Shown: positions 9,098 through 18,774 of the stretch, in pieces
Layout: each line of letters starts with the position of its first letter
How positions within the stretch are numbered: the first letter of the stretch is position 1
Assembly (NCBI RefSeq): GCF_001677275.1
Contig: NZ_CP016178.1
Coordinates: 744,001 to 808,000 of the forward strand
Direction of reading: 5' to 3'
Origin: Vibrio breoganii
GTDB taxonomy: Bacteria; Pseudomonadota; Gammaproteobacteria; Enterobacterales; Vibrionaceae
DNA length: 64,000 nucleotides
Made by a program: the position numbers and the translations under genes
Notes under the pieces: generated by a model
Database searches by the model: none
What the model was told of the DNA's origin: nothing
The model's input: only the letters and a program-made list of their open reading frames with translations

Positions 9098-10189
9098 ATG
9101 TCAGCTTATATAATAAGACGCCTGTTGCTCGTCATTCCCACCTTATGGGCAATCATAACCATAAACTTCTTTGTCATTCAGATCGCACCTGGTGGCCCTG
9201 TTGAGCAAGCTATTGCTCAGATGGAGGGGTTAGACTCAGGGGTAATGGAGCGCTTTACTGGGGGTGGCCAAGAGGTTGAACTTAGCGCTGGCAACGCCGA
9301 TGCACAAACTACCGGCTATCGCGGCTCTAGAGGAATGGACCCTGAGGTTATTGAAGAGATCAAAAAGCAATTTGGCTTCGATAAACCGATTCACGTGCGT
9401 TATTTTGAAATGCTCAAGAACTACATCACCTTTGATTTTGGTCAAAGCTTATTCAAAGGAGGCGATGTCATCGACCTCATTGTCGAGCGATTGCCGGTTT
9501 CTATATCTCTGGGGCTCTGGAGTACCTTGATCATCTATCTGATCTCTATTCCACTCGGGATAGTAAAGGCCATTCATCACGGATCTCGCTTTGATATTTG
9601 GACCAGCGCATTGGTCATTGTCGGCTACGCGATTCCGGGCTTTTTGTTTGCCATATTGCTTATCATCGTCTTTGCTAGCGGCAACTACCTCGATTGGTTC
9701 CCTCTACGAGGCTTAGTCTCCTCCGACTTTGATCAACTTAACTGGTATCAAAAGGTCATTGATTACTTCTGGCATCTAACCCTCCCGACTCTTGCTATGG
9801 TGATTGGTGGTTTTGCGACCCTAACGATGCTGACCAAAAACTCGTTTCTTGATGAAATCAACAAGCAATATGTGGTTACAGCGAGAGCCAAAGGTCTGGA
9901 TGAGAAAAGTATTCTCTACAAGCATGTGTTCCGCAACGCTATGTTGATTATCATTGCTGGCTTCCCAAGCGCCTTTATCAGTATCTTCTTCACCGGTTCA
10001 ATGCTGATTGAGGTGATGTTCTCTCTTGAGGGTATCGGTCTTCTTGGCTTTGAATCCACTATTCAACGAGACTACCCTGTGGTATTTAGCTCTTTATATA
10101 TCATGACCTTACTTGGCTTATTACTCAGCATTATCTCTGATCTCACCTATTCGTGGGTAGACCCGCGCATTGACTTCGAGGCCAGATAA
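9098..10189 (+). CDS. yejB: Peptide ABC transporter permease YejB
   Basis: This 363-residue membrane protein starts [37 protein letters not shown], the hallmark of DppB/OppB/YejB permeases, with about six membrane helices. The ATPase-contacting EAA loop is [22 protein letters not shown] near residues 265-286. A long periplasmic insertion between residues 35 and 110 is characteristic of YejB. It forms the inner-membrane channel with YejE. Its stop codon abuts the yejE start (TAA then ATG), so the two are translationally linked. Confidence 0.94.
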   Translation: MSAYIIRRLLLVIPTLWAIITINFFVIQIAPGGPVEQAIAQMEGLDSGVMERFTGGGQEVELSAGNADAQTTGYRGSRGMDPEVIEEIKKQFGFDKPIHVRYFEMLKNYITFDFGQSLFKGGDVIDLIVERLPVSISLGLWSTLIIYLISIPLGIVKAIHHGSRFDIWTSALVIVGYAIPGFLFAILLIIVFASGNYLDWFPLRGLVSSDFDQLNWYQKVIDYFWHLTLPTLAMVIGGFATLTMLTKNSFLDEINKQYVVTARAKGLDEKSILYKHVFRNAMLIIIAGFPSAFISIFFTGSMLIEVMFSLEGIGLLGFESTIQRDYPVVFSSLYIMTLLGLLLSIISDLTYSWVDPRIDFEAR

Positions 10190-11206
10190 ATGAACCCATT
10201 ACTTAAACTTCGCATCGATCGCTTCAAAGCCAATAAACGTGGCTTCTGGTCATTATGGATTTTCACACTGTTGTTTACGGTAACCTTATTTGCTGAAGTC
10301 GTTGCCAATGATAAACCTCTGTTTGTCAGCTTTGACGACGGCTGGTATTTCCCTATTGCAAAGCAGTACTCCGAGATTGAATTTGGCGGCGAGTTTGCAG
10401 CTGAAGCGGATTATACCGACCCCTATGTACAAGACCTCATCAATGAAAAAGGCTATATGGTTTGGCCAATCATTCGCTTTAGTTACGACACCATTAACTA
10501 CAACTTACCTGGTCCTGCGCCTTCTGCCCCAGATTCTATTAACTGGTTAGGCACTGATGATAGAGGACGAGATGTATTAGCCCGAATCATTTATGGGTTC
10601 CGTATATCCGTTTTATTTGGCTTTGTGTTGACCATTGTCAGCAGCATTATTGGTGTTGTTGTAGGGGCAACTCAGGGCTATTACGGCGGAAAGCTGGATC
10701 TCATTGGTCAGCGCTTTATTGAGGTTTGGTCAGGCATGCCTACCCTATTTTTGCTGATTATCTTGTCGAGTTTCGTAGAGCCGAGCTTTTGGTGGCTACT
10801 TGGCATAATGGTGCTGTTTAGCTGGATGAGTTTAGTGGGTGTGGTGCGTGCAGAGTTTTTGCGCTGCCGTAATTTTGACTATGTGAAAGCCGCTCACGCA
10901 TTAGGGGTTAGTGATAAACGAATCATCAGCAGACACATGTTGCCAAACGCTATGGTAGCAACACTGACTATGATTCCATTTATTCTTTCGGGGTCGGTCA
11001 CTACCCTAACCTCTTTAGATTTCTTAGGGTTTGGCTTGCCTAGTGGTTCCCCTTCGTTGGGCGAACTGCTCGCTCAAGGTAAGGCTAACCTGCAAGCTCC
11101 ATGGCTGGGCTTTTCGGCCTTTATCGTGTTGTCGATAATGCTAAGTCTACTGGTGTTTATTGGAGAAGCGGTAAGAGACGCGTTTGACCCTCACGCCCAA
11201 GCATAA
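10190..11206 (+). CDS. yejE: Peptide ABC transporter permease YejE
   Basis: This 338-residue partner permease has an N-terminal cytoplasmic stretch (MNPLLKLRIDRFKANKRGFWSLWIF), one helix, a periplasmic segment with WLGTDDRGRDVLARIIYGFRIS (the family signature), then five helices. Its EAA loop is AAHALGVSDKRIISRHMLPNAM. It starts immediately after the yejB stop and ends just before a strong terminator. In enterobacteria the ATPase yejF normally follows directly. Here it is separated by a reverse-strand gene. Confidence 0.94.
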   Translation: MNPLLKLRIDRFKANKRGFWSLWIFTLLFTVTLFAEVVANDKPLFVSFDDGWYFPIAKQYSEIEFGGEFAAEADYTDPYVQDLINEKGYMVWPIIRFSYDTINYNLPGPAPSAPDSINWLGTDDRGRDVLARIIYGFRISVLFGFVLTIVSSIIGVVVGATQGYYGGKLDLIGQRFIEVWSGMPTLFLLIILSSFVEPSFWWLLGIMVLFSWMSLVGVVRAEFLRCRNFDYVKAAHALGVSDKRIISRHMLPNAMVATLTMIPFILSGSVTTLTSLDFLGFGLPSGSPSLGELLAQGKANLQAPWLGFSAFIVLSIMLSLLVFIGEAVRDAFDPHAQA

Positions 11207-11213
11207 GAGACAA

Positions 11214-11244
11214 AAAAAGAGGCGTTAAACGCCTCTTTAAAAAA
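11214..11244. terminator. Intrinsic terminator after yejE
   Basis: Stem AAAGAGGCG / CGCCTCTTT with a 5-nt loop, flanked by A-runs and followed on the plus strand by TTTAAAAAA. The symmetric A/T flanks suit termination from both sides, serving yejE and the reverse gene at 11287-11529. Confidence 0.75.
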
Positions 11245-11286
11245 ACTGAATATAAAAACTGGGGGGCTTTTTAGCAAATTTACTTA

Positions 11287-11529
11287 TTAGCTTGTTTGCT
11301 CTGAAAGCTTAAGACGTTCGATAGATTGTTTCAGCTCGTTAGCAAGGTCCGTTGTAGCCGATAGGCTAGATTCGTTTTGGCCAGCAATAGCATCAACCAC
11401 AGAGGTTGCTTGCTGTAGTGCATCATTAACGGTCGCATCTAGAGAGCGTAGACATTTTTGCGCCAATTGAAGGTGCAGTTCCGCTTCTTTTGCGAGGCTG
11501 TAAGCTGATTTGTAGATTTCTTTTGGCAT
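11287..11529 (-). CDS. Small alpha-helical protein of unknown function
   Basis: This 80-residue protein is preceded by a near-consensus AGGAGG ribosome site, which supports it as real. It is predicted to be almost entirely helical with heptad-like spacing (YSLAKEAELHLQLAQKCLRSLDATVNDALQQATSVVDAIAG) and a polar second helix (TDLANELKQSIERLKLS). There is no signal peptide or membrane segment. It lies on the opposite strand between yejE and yejF, sharing the terminator with yejE. I do not recognise a family. A coiled-coil or phasin-like small protein is a guess from composition only. Confidence 0.7.
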   Translation of the reverse strand: MPKEIYKSAYSLAKEAELHLQLAQKCLRSLDATVNDALQQATSVVDAIAGQNESSLSATTDLANELKQSIERLKLSEQTS

Positions 11530-11773
11530 ATTAGCCTCCTGAGTCAGTTTAGGGGGGTTACAAGACAGAGTTTTCGAAAGCGTATTGTATTTAAATACTA
11601 CAAATAAGATATATTAATTTATTTGAATGAGCTACATTTTATTTGAGAAAATGAGAGCCTTGGCACAACTTTTGATTAGTATCTGTACATCTATTTGCAC
11701 GAATTTTTCGCTTAACTAAGACCAATCCAACTATTTTATTGGTTGAGCCAACAACACCACAACAAGGAATGAC

Positions 11774-13366
11774 ATGACGCAGGCGCTACTACACATTGAT
11801 AATCTTTCGGTTGCCTTTGGTGGGAAAAATAACCCAAGGACAGTAACGCAAAACGTAAGTTTGTCTGTTAACAAAGGCGAAACGCTCGCCTTAGTGGGTG
11901 AAAGTGGTTCAGGTAAATCCGTTACTGCCAATGCGATTCTGCGCCTACTGCCAAAAGCCAGTACCGTCTATCAAACAGGTACTATCCATTTTGACAAGGA
12001 AGAGCTGCTCACTCTCTCAGAGCGTCGTATGCGTGGCGTGCGTGGTGGCCGTATTGGCATGATATTCCAAGAACCTATGGTATCACTCAACCCTCTTCAT
12101 AAGATTGGTCGTCAACTAGTGGAAACCGTTGAGATACATCGTGGTCTTCGTGCCAATAAAGCCAAGACGCTCGCGCTAACCTGGCTAAACAAGGTCGGTA
12201 TTCGAAACCCAGAACAAAAGATTAACGCTTATCCCCACGAACTGAGTGGCGGAGAAAGGCAGCGTGTAATGATTGCCCTCGCGCTGATAAACGAACCAGA
12301 ATTATTGATTGCCGATGAACCCACCACAGCGCTGGACGTGTCCGTACAAGCTCAAATACTGGATCTGTTAAAAGATCTTCAGCAAGAGCTTGGTATGGCT
12401 ATGCTCTTTATTACTCATGATTTAAGTATTGTTAGACGTATTGCTAATCGCGTTTGTGTCATGAAAGAAGGAAAGCTCGTAGAAACCGGCGAATGCCAAT
12501 CTTTGTTTAGTGACCCAAAGCATCCCTACACTAAGATGCTTATTGATGCCGACCCTTCTGGCTCTCCTGTAGAAGTCCCCGACACCAACGCCAATTTGGT
12601 TGAGGCACACGATCTTAAAGTGTGGTTCCCGATTACTGGCGGGATATTTAAGCGTGTCATCGACCATACCAAAGCGGTCACTGGGGTTAACTTCACCCTT
12701 AAGAAGGGTCACACTCTGGGCTTGGTTGGTGAGAGCGGCTCAGGTAAATCTACAACGGGTATGGCAATACTTCGCTTGGTCAATAGTAATGGCGGCATCG
12801 TATTTGATAGCAAAGAGCTTTCATCGCTAGATAGAAAACAGATGTTGCCACTGAGAAGTCGGATGCAGGTCGTCTTTCAAGACCCCTTCTCTGCTCTCAA
12901 TCCACGAATGTCGGTTGCGCAGATCATTGGTGAGGGGTTGCGAGTCCATCAAGACCTAACGGATAGTGAGATTGACGCTGAAATTTGTCGAGTAATGCAA
13001 GAGGTAGACCTCGACCAAGAAACGCGACACCGCTATCCCAATGAGTTTTCTGGCGGGCAGCGACAGCGTATAGCCATTGCTAGGGCGCTAATCCTTAAGC
13101 CTGAGTTTATCCTACTGGATGAACCGACTTCCTCTTTAGATCGTACTGTACAAGCACAGGTGTTAGATCTGCTCAAGCAGCTGCAACGAAAGTATGGTTT
13201 AACTTATCTGTTCATCAGTCATGACCTCAACGTTGTACGTTCCCTGTGTCACGACACTATGGTGCTAAAAGCGGGTCAAGTGGTGGAATACGGTGAAACA
13301 GAGCAAGTATTTAATGCACCTAAACACGATTACACACAACAATTAGTGACATTGTCACAGATGTAG
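11774..13366 (+). CDS. yejF: Peptide ABC transporter dual ATPase YejF
   Basis: This 530-residue fusion has two ABC ATPase domains. The first has Walker A GESGSGKS near 38-45, signature LSGGERQR, Walker B LLIADEPTTALD. The second, from about residue 275, has GESGSGKST, signature FSGGQRQR, Walker B FILLDEPTSSLD. Each is followed by an oligopeptide-transporter C-terminal motif (HPYTKMLIDADP; KHDYTQQLVTLS). It powers YejBE. It has its own 244-bp upstream region and AAGGA ribosome site, so it must be transcribed apart from yejABE or by a read-through mechanism. Confidence 0.94.
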   Translation: MTQALLHIDNLSVAFGGKNNPRTVTQNVSLSVNKGETLALVGESGSGKSVTANAILRLLPKASTVYQTGTIHFDKEELLTLSERRMRGVRGGRIGMIFQEPMVSLNPLHKIGRQLVETVEIHRGLRANKAKTLALTWLNKVGIRNPEQKINAYPHELSGGERQRVMIALALINEPELLIADEPTTALDVSVQAQILDLLKDLQQELGMAMLFITHDLSIVRRIANRVCVMKEGKLVETGECQSLFSDPKHPYTKMLIDADPSGSPVEVPDTNANLVEAHDLKVWFPITGGIFKRVIDHTKAVTGVNFTLKKGHTLGLVGESGSGKSTTGMAILRLVNSNGGIVFDSKELSSLDRKQMLPLRSRMQVVFQDPFSALNPRMSVAQIIGEGLRVHQDLTDSEIDAEICRVMQEVDLDQETRHRYPNEFSGGQRQRIAIARALILKPEFILLDEPTSSLDRTVQAQVLDLLKQLQRKYGLTYLFISHDLNVVRSLCHDTMVLKAGQVVEYGETEQVFNAPKHDYTQQLVTLSQM

Positions 13367-13401
13367 TCTGTCACATCAAAACCTAAGGTAAAACGTTATT
13401 T

Positions 13402-14862
13402 ATGAAAAGCTTAGATCAGCTCGATTACTGCCACACGTACGCCGATCTTGGCTCTTCACTGTCAAGCCGAGTCAACCCGACACCGCTCAGCGACCCGTAT
13501 CTTATCCATACCAATCATCGCCTCGCAACACAGCTTGGCATTGATATTGAGTCTGTTGGCGATGAGATACTTATACAGCTTTTATCAGGGCAAGGCATCC
13601 TTGAGTCTTGGTCACCCATAGCGATGAAGTACACTGGTCATCAGTTTGGCCAATACAACCCAGACCTTGGGGATGGCAGAGGGCTCTTGCTTACAGAGTT
13701 CATAAACGATGATGGTGAAAAGTGGGATTTTCATCTTAAAGGAAGTGGCCAGACTCCCTATTCTCGCGGTGCAGATGGGCGAGCAGTGATCCGTTCAAGT
13801 GTAAGAGAATACCTGATCAGTGCGGCCATGGATGGACTGAGCATTCCTACCACTCAAGCCCTGGCTATCTCTGGCGCAAGCACACCCGTACGAAGAGAAG
13901 AGATCGAATCAGCGGCTACTCTATTACGGATAGCCCCAAGCCATGTTCGATTTGGTCACTTTGAATATCTCTTTTATAGCGGACAGCACAGCGAGATAAA
14001 GGCGTTAGCGGATTACATTATCCTCTGGCACATGCCTGAATTAAAGGATTCTGAAGATAAATACGCGGCGTTTTTCCAACAGGTCACCAAACGCACGGCA
14101 AGCATGATCGCGCATTGGCAAGCCTATGGCTTTTGTCATGGCGTAATGAACACCGATAACATGTCGATACTAGGCCTCACCTTCGACTATGGTCCCTTTG
14201 CCTTTCTCGATACCTATTTGTCCAAGCACATCTGTAACCACAGTGATTACAGTGGACGCTATGCCTTTCACCAGCAGCCTGGGATTGGTCAATGGAATCT
14301 ATCCGCGCTCGGTTACGCCCTGTCATCGTTAATCGATAGCAAGGAAATAGAAGCCTCGTTACAGGAATATGCTACCCACATCCAAGCAGAGTACCGACGT
14401 TTAATGCGAGCACGTTTTGGATTAGACAGCGTACATGAAAGTGACCCTGAGCTTATCAACTCGTGTTTAGAATTGATGGAAAAGCTAGGGCTAGATTTTC
14501 ATTTTACGCTGAGAGTCTTATCAGAAACAGGCCCTGATAATTGGACAGACACCGAGCTTGATAGCACATTAAATAAGCCGGAGTTCATTGCTTGGCTTAG
14601 AGAGTACGAGAAACGCATCGCGTTGGATTATAGTCACGATCAAGAGCGACAAAATGCGATGCAAGGAGTCAACCCTAAATACATTTTGCGTACTCATCTG
14701 GCGCAAGAAGCCATTGAGCAGGTGGAAAACGGAGAATTTGAACTCTTAGAGACTTGGCTTACTGTGTTAGCGAATCCCTTTATTGAGCATGCCTGCCCTT
14801 CTCATTGGTCACTGCCACCAAGCAACGACCAAAAAGGCATTTGTCTAAGTTGTTCTTCTTAA
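13402..14862 (+). CDS. selO: Protein adenylyltransferase SelO (YdiU/UPF0061)
   Basis: This 486-residue pseudokinase-fold enzyme has the SelO signatures: YTGHQFGQYNPDLGDGRGLLL, LKGSGQTPYSRGADGRAVIRSSVREYLISAAM, and the catalytic-loop region GFCHGVMNTDNMSILGLTFDYGPFAFLD. Family members transfer AMP from ATP to Ser/Thr/Tyr of target proteins, in a redox-linked way. The C-terminus ends CLSCSS, placing a cysteine where many eukaryotic SelO proteins have selenocysteine. It begins 36 bp after yejF and may share its transcript, probably by chance of position. Confidence 0.93.
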   Translation: MKSLDQLDYCHTYADLGSSLSSRVNPTPLSDPYLIHTNHRLATQLGIDIESVGDEILIQLLSGQGILESWSPIAMKYTGHQFGQYNPDLGDGRGLLLTEFINDDGEKWDFHLKGSGQTPYSRGADGRAVIRSSVREYLISAAMDGLSIPTTQALAISGASTPVRREEIESAATLLRIAPSHVRFGHFEYLFYSGQHSEIKALADYIILWHMPELKDSEDKYAAFFQQVTKRTASMIAHWQAYGFCHGVMNTDNMSILGLTFDYGPFAFLDTYLSKHICNHSDYSGRYAFHQQPGIGQWNLSALGYALSSLIDSKEIEASLQEYATHIQAEYRRLMRARFGLDSVHESDPELINSCLELMEKLGLDFHFTLRVLSETGPDNWTDTELDSTLNKPEFIAWLREYEKRIALDYSHDQERQNAMQGVNPKYILRTHLAQEAIEQVENGEFELLETWLTVLANPFIEHACPSHWSLPPSNDQKGICLSCSS

Positions 14863-14875
14863 AACTCGCAGTTAT

Positions 14876-15256
14876 TTAACTGCATTGATCAATATATTGA
14901 TTCATAACCTGCTTTTGGTACTTACCCATGTCGCCCGAGTGATACGCGTTCGCTTGTTCCCAACCTAACTGTCGTGCAACTTCTGACGTAGAGGAGATCA
15001 GCGCCTCGCCATCACTAATGCCTGGATTCAAAGCCAAAGTTGTCACAGTCGCTTGTTCGATATGTCTGAACATCCTGTCCTCATAGTGACTAATATTGGC
15101 TTCTTTTGCTAAAAAAGCGGCGTAGCCTCCGCATCGGACTTGTTCGACAAATGTCTGTTGCGTGGGAGGGGGATTCACCGTAAGCGCCATCGCCTTGGTT
15201 GCGGTAAATAAAGCCAAAATAGAACTGACACAGCTCAAATAGATAAATTTTTTCAT
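14876..15256 (-). CDS. Small secreted protein of unknown function
   Basis: This 126-residue protein has an N-terminal signal peptide (MKKFIYLSCVSSILALFTATKAMA, cleavage near residue 24). The mature part contains two cysteines (VRCGGYAAFLAKEA and the last DQCS) that could form a disulfide. The rest is helical and polar. It converges on selO with only 13 bp between stops and no clear terminator. I do not recognise the family. Confidence 0.65.
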   Translation of the reverse strand: MKKFIYLSCVSSILALFTATKAMALTVNPPPTQQTFVEQVRCGGYAAFLAKEANISHYEDRMFRHIEQATVTTLALNPGISDGEALISSTSEVARQLGWEQANAYHSGDMGKYQKQVMNQYIDQCS

Positions 15257-15342
15257 GGTTAAGTGGTCCTAGTTAGCTTGTAACGAAATGAACCTAGATA
15301 AACGACTTATCAGGTTAATCAAACGATAATCAAAAGAAACGT

Positions 15343-15756
15343 TTAGTTCAGAGCGGTATAGCCACGCCCTGACATACAGTTACGGACCACTTCAGAGTAA
15401 GCCTCTTGGTTGCTCGCCTCTACCGCATTGCGCTTGCCTCGGTTTCCAAGAATACCAAGGGTCATGCCTACCGCAGCACCGGTTTTAGCCGCACTTGAGC
15501 CTGAGTTGCCTGATACACTTCCCGCTACCGCACCCGCAGTTGCACCTCTAGCACCACGCTTAGCCGTTTCTTGCGCAACGTTATCCGCCTCTTCTTGAGG
15601 CGCTTGAAGCCCCAGTCCTTCACAGTACACCATGTCTTCGCTGAACAGATCAGAATCATATTGTCCTTGATCATAAACCAATCCATGGGCACTAACAGGA
15701 AGAGTAAACGCTGTACTAAGTACACCAACTAACAGGGTTGCTCGAAGTTTTTTCAT
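15343..15756 (-). CDS. Secreted glycine-zipper protein
   Basis: This 137-residue protein has a signal peptide (MKKLRATLLVGVLSTAFTLPVSA). Residues 68-108 form a glycine-rich stretch of the glycine-zipper type (GARGATAGAVAGSVSGNSG, AAKTGAAVGMTLGILGNRGKR), which in the family packs as hairpin helices in or across a membrane. The C-terminal NQEAYSEVVRNCMSGRGYTALN with a single Cys is like the tails of YMGG/glycine-zipper proteins. Precise role unknown. It lies upstream of, and in the same direction as, the preceding small secreted protein, but 87 bp apart. Confidence 0.7.
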   Translation of the reverse strand: MKKLRATLLVGVLSTAFTLPVSAHGLVYDQGQYDSDLFSEDMVYCEGLGLQAPQEEADNVAQETAKRGARGATAGAVAGSVSGNSGSSAAKTGAAVGMTLGILGNRGKRNAVEASNQEAYSEVVRNCMSGRGYTALN

Positions 15757-15872
15757 ATCAAATGCTACTCAATTTGCCACACAAAAGATGGAATGTATTG
15801 TGTGGCAAACTCCGTCTTGTATATATAAAGCGAGCTTTGGTTGATCTATTCATTCAGCTTATGAATAGAGCC

Positions 15873-17087
15873 TTACATTGAATACAAGAAGTAAATCTGT
15901 GACTTCATTCGAATGATGATGCCTCGAATCGCATCCAGAAAGTTCATGAAAGACGCGGGTTTGTCGCCACTGATCCATGCCAAGCCCACAGGAATGTCAT
16001 ACCTTTCACTCTCGTGGATCTTTAAGCGCACAAAGTGATGCTTGTTATTTACGTTTTTACCCGTTGTGGTGCGAACGTTGGGATCAAACGACAGCAAACT
16101 CCCTTGCGACTCACCCGTCGCCTCAACAATGCCTTCGACTTCTGCCGCAAATACCTTGCCTGGGAACACCGGTGATGAGAACTCTGCAAACTGCCCCGCT
16201 TCGACATTACGTATTGCCTGATGATTCACGCGCATTAACACGTATTTCTCATTGGTATACATATGAAGACGCGGCATGGTGCTAACGAGTTGCCCTTCGC
16301 GCAAAATAAAGTTAGTGAGATAACCATCTAACGGTGCGTACACCTTTGTTTGCTTTAGGTCCCACTGTGCCTTATGCAAACTTTCCATAGCTTGATGGAT
16401 GTCGTTTTTCTTATTGGTAAGGATCAGCTCTGACTTTTCAATCTCAAGTGCCGACTTTTCAGCGTCCACTTCGTATTTTGAAATTTCAGCCTTGATCGTT
16501 TCAATCTCTAGTCGAGCCAGCGTCACTAGCGTTTGTTGCTCTTCCAATTGAGCTTCTGTCACTGAGTGTTTGACTACCGCCTCTTGCTCAACATAACGCT
16601 CTAAAGTGCTTCGTTTTAGCTTCAGATCCGCATACGCCGCTTTCAGCTTACTCTGCTCAATTGCGGTGATCTTATGCGACGCCTTGAGATCTGACTTGGC
16701 CATAGCAATGTCTTCTTTGGCCAGATCATAAGACACTTGGGTGCTATCAAGTTCTACTGGTGCTTGATTAAGCGCAATTTGATAAGGCTGAGGATCAATC
16801 TCATAGATTAGATCGCCCTTGGATACCTCTTGGTTGGGGCTAACGTGTATCTTGGTTACCTTACCCTTAATTTTGGTGCTACCCGGTCTGAGTTGAACGT
16901 GAGGCGCTTGCACAACCGAGCCTCCGGAAAGGTCCATTGGCGTATAGTTAATTAAGCCAATCCAGACGAAGACTAGCCATCCACTTCCCCCAACATAAGC
17001 AAAGCCTTTCGTCCCTTTATTCCATGGCATGCCTATTAGACGAAGAAGATAAATAAACAGTGCCCATACCGCTAAGCCCTCTAACAT
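15873..17087 (-). CDS. yibH: HlyD-family membrane fusion protein, YibH-like
   Basis: This 404-residue protein has two N-terminal membrane helices (LAVWALFIYLLRLIG; GGSGWLVFVWIGLINY), then a biotinyl-lipoyl half (KIKGKVTKIHVSPNQEVSKGDLIYEIDPQPYQ), a long coiled-coil hairpin of about residues 100-250, the second lipoyl half (VYAPLDGYLTNFILREGQLV) and a beta-barrel. This is the periplasmic adaptor architecture of EmrA/YibH. It overlaps the upstream yibI-like gene by 7 bp, the same pairing as E. coli yibI-yibH. No outer-membrane channel or drug pump gene is adjacent. Substrate unknown. Confidence 0.85.
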   Translation of the reverse strand: MLEGLAVWALFIYLLRLIGMPWNKGTKGFAYVGGSGWLVFVWIGLINYTPMDLSGGSVVQAPHVQLRPGSTKIKGKVTKIHVSPNQEVSKGDLIYEIDPQPYQIALNQAPVELDSTQVSYDLAKEDIAMAKSDLKASHKITAIEQSKLKAAYADLKLKRSTLERYVEQEAVVKHSVTEAQLEEQQTLVTLARLEIETIKAEISKYEVDAEKSALEIEKSELILTNKKNDIHQAMESLHKAQWDLKQTKVYAPLDGYLTNFILREGQLVSTMPRLHMYTNEKYVLMRVNHQAIRNVEAGQFAEFSSPVFPGKVFAAEVEGIVEATGESQGSLLSFDPNVRTTTGKNVNNKHHFVRLKIHESERYDIPVGLAWISGDKPASFMNFLDAIRGIIIRMKSQIYFLYSM

Positions 17088-17428
17088 ACTTCGCTCTCCT
17101 CTGTTTTTGTCGATTTGCTTGGTGCTGGTGCGCCAACCGGGGCATTCCAGATATCACGGATTCTTGTTAAGGACGTTTCGAGATCAACAAATGCGATAAA
17201 TACTGCGATTACCCACACCCAGTGCCAGAGAAAGCCTATCCAAGTGAGAACGGTTATGAGAGCGACCTGATTATGATCTCGTTTATGGGCCTTGGAGATA
17301 GGTAATTCGTGAAAGCGCCAAAAGCCATACAGACCTGCTGCAACAGTGCCAATAAGAACAACGAAGGCAACAACATGGAGCACCGTATCAGCAGTGGTTT
17401 CAACAAACGGGACAGCAAATAAACTCAT
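17081..17428 (-). CDS. yibI: DUF3302 inner-membrane protein, YibI-like
   Basis: This 115-residue protein has two membrane helices (VLHVVAFVVLIGTVAAGLYGFW; VALITVLTWIGFLWHWVWVIAVFIAF) separated by a basic loop RFHELPISKAHKRDHNQ. That loop and the W-rich second helix parallel E. coli YibI (HDIPYLIAKKRNHPH). It precedes and overlaps the HlyD-family gene, so the two are made together, and it presumably assists that adaptor. It is divergent from the AraC-type regulator, with about 115 bp between, which is the obvious candidate regulator. Confidence 0.8.
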   Translation of the reverse strand: MSLFAVPFVETTADTVLHVVAFVVLIGTVAAGLYGFWRFHELPISKAHKRDHNQVALITVLTWIGFLWHWVWVIAVFIAFVDLETSLTRIRDIWNAPVGAPAPSKSTKTEESEVC

Positions 17429-17543
17429 GAAAATACTCGTAAAATTAAATTTTTAGTAGTTTGAGTATTTCTACGGTTTACCCCAACAGGTTCAACAGAT
17501 AAAATCATAAAACACCACTTATTGATGATATTTGCTGAAATTT

Positions 17544-18581
17544 ATGTCCGTGTATTTCATTCGCAGTGCCTTTTTCATCAGACTACACAATAGCCTCCGG
17601 TCTGTGCTTAATGTCGAACCATCCAAGTGCCCTATCCCAAGTACCGTATTTGAAGACGCTAATACACTGATCCCCTATTCTGAGATCACGCGCTGGTACA
17701 ATGAAATTGAGCGATTATCAGGGAATTCTGACTACATGCTTGAGTTCAAGCATCTGATTCGAGTGGACAATATTGGATGGTTTGGAGAATGGCTTCTTTC
17801 TGCTCCAGACAACATCTTGGCTTTTCGCCGCTTCAACTATGGCATGTCGCATATGCAATCTGGCGGCAGTTTTTACGGCATGCAAACAGGCAACGGAAAT
17901 ATCGTCAAGTGGGTTCACAAGAGTTATTCCTCTGAAAAGCGGGCGCGCTTTCACGAATCGGTTTACAACGCGTTGTTAATGCTAGATTTTTTGAAAGTTG
18001 CATCTCATGACAACTTCGATCTGCAGCTCATTAAGATCTCCGGCTCAACCGATAACACAGAACAATATACCGAAGAGTTTGGATGTGATGTTGAATGGAA
18101 TAGCCCGACAACTGAGGTATGGTTTAGAACGAACAATTTAATGACGAAGGCAAATGATCTCGACTTCATCAGCAGTAACGCTTCACTATATCTGAGCCAT
18201 AACCTAACCGATCAAATCGACAAATTACTCAACATGCCCCAAGCGAATGATGAGGTTAAACAGCTATATGAGCTGACCAATTATACCCTTCACTTTGGTC
18301 TGCCCAGTGCCGATAGAGTGGCAAAAATGCTCAATATATCTACGCAAACGCTACGCCGTAAGATTCAGCAAAAACTGAGTTTCAACTTTACTGATCTCAG
18401 CGCCTATATCACCACGAGTGCAGCAGTGAATCTATTGATTAAGGGCATTCCACCTAATGAAGTATCGAAAAGGCTTGGCTATACCCATGAGGGGAGTTTT
18501 TCAAGGCAGTTTAAGAAATACCGAGGCGTGACGCCTCTAAAATACTACCTTGCGTTGAATGGTAAAAGGTTGGGGTCATGA
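17544..18581 (+). CDS. AraC-family transcriptional regulator, divergent from yibIH
   Basis: This protein of about 345 residues (ATG at 17544 preferred; a TTG lies 12 bp upstream in frame) has an N-terminal ligand/dimerisation region of the arabinose-binding-like type seen in OruR/ArgR-like AraC proteins. A C-terminal double helix-turn-helix follows: RVAKMLNISTQTLRRKIQQK, then GIPPNEVSKRLGYTHEGSFSRQFKKYRGVTPLKYY. It probably senses a small molecule and controls the divergent yibIH pair. The ligand is unknown. Confidence 0.85.
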   Translation: MSVYFIRSAFFIRLHNSLRSVLNVEPSKCPIPSTVFEDANTLIPYSEITRWYNEIERLSGNSDYMLEFKHLIRVDNIGWFGEWLLSAPDNILAFRRFNYGMSHMQSGGSFYGMQTGNGNIVKWVHKSYSSEKRARFHESVYNALLMLDFLKVASHDNFDLQLIKISGSTDNTEQYTEEFGCDVEWNSPTTEVWFRTNNLMTKANDLDFISSNASLYLSHNLTDQIDKLLNMPQANDEVKQLYELTNYTLHFGLPSADRVAKMLNISTQTLRRKIQQKLSFNFTDLSAYITTSAAVNLLIKGIPPNEVSKRLGYTHEGSFSRQFKKYRGVTPLKYYLALNGKRLGS

Positions 18582-18699
18582 GTATTGGGTTTTTGATAAG
18601 AGGCTGTCTTGGGCTAAATCGTGTCTATAGTTACTGAATGGAAAAGTCATCCAAACCATAACCTTAGGGTGTACCAAGTTGCCTCCAGAGCTCACAAAG

Positions 18700-18731
18700 A
18701 TCCTAGATAACAGTGATGCTGTTTCTAGGAT
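18700..18731. repeat. Extragenic palindrome 1
   Basis: Stem ATCCTAG-A-TAACAG with complement CTGTT-T-CTAGGAT around a short loop, about 14 paired positions. It lies downstream of the AraC gene. Confidence 0.55.
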
Positions 18732-18774
18732 AACGACATTTGGGAAGCTACGGAGTATTGGTTAGATATGCGTC

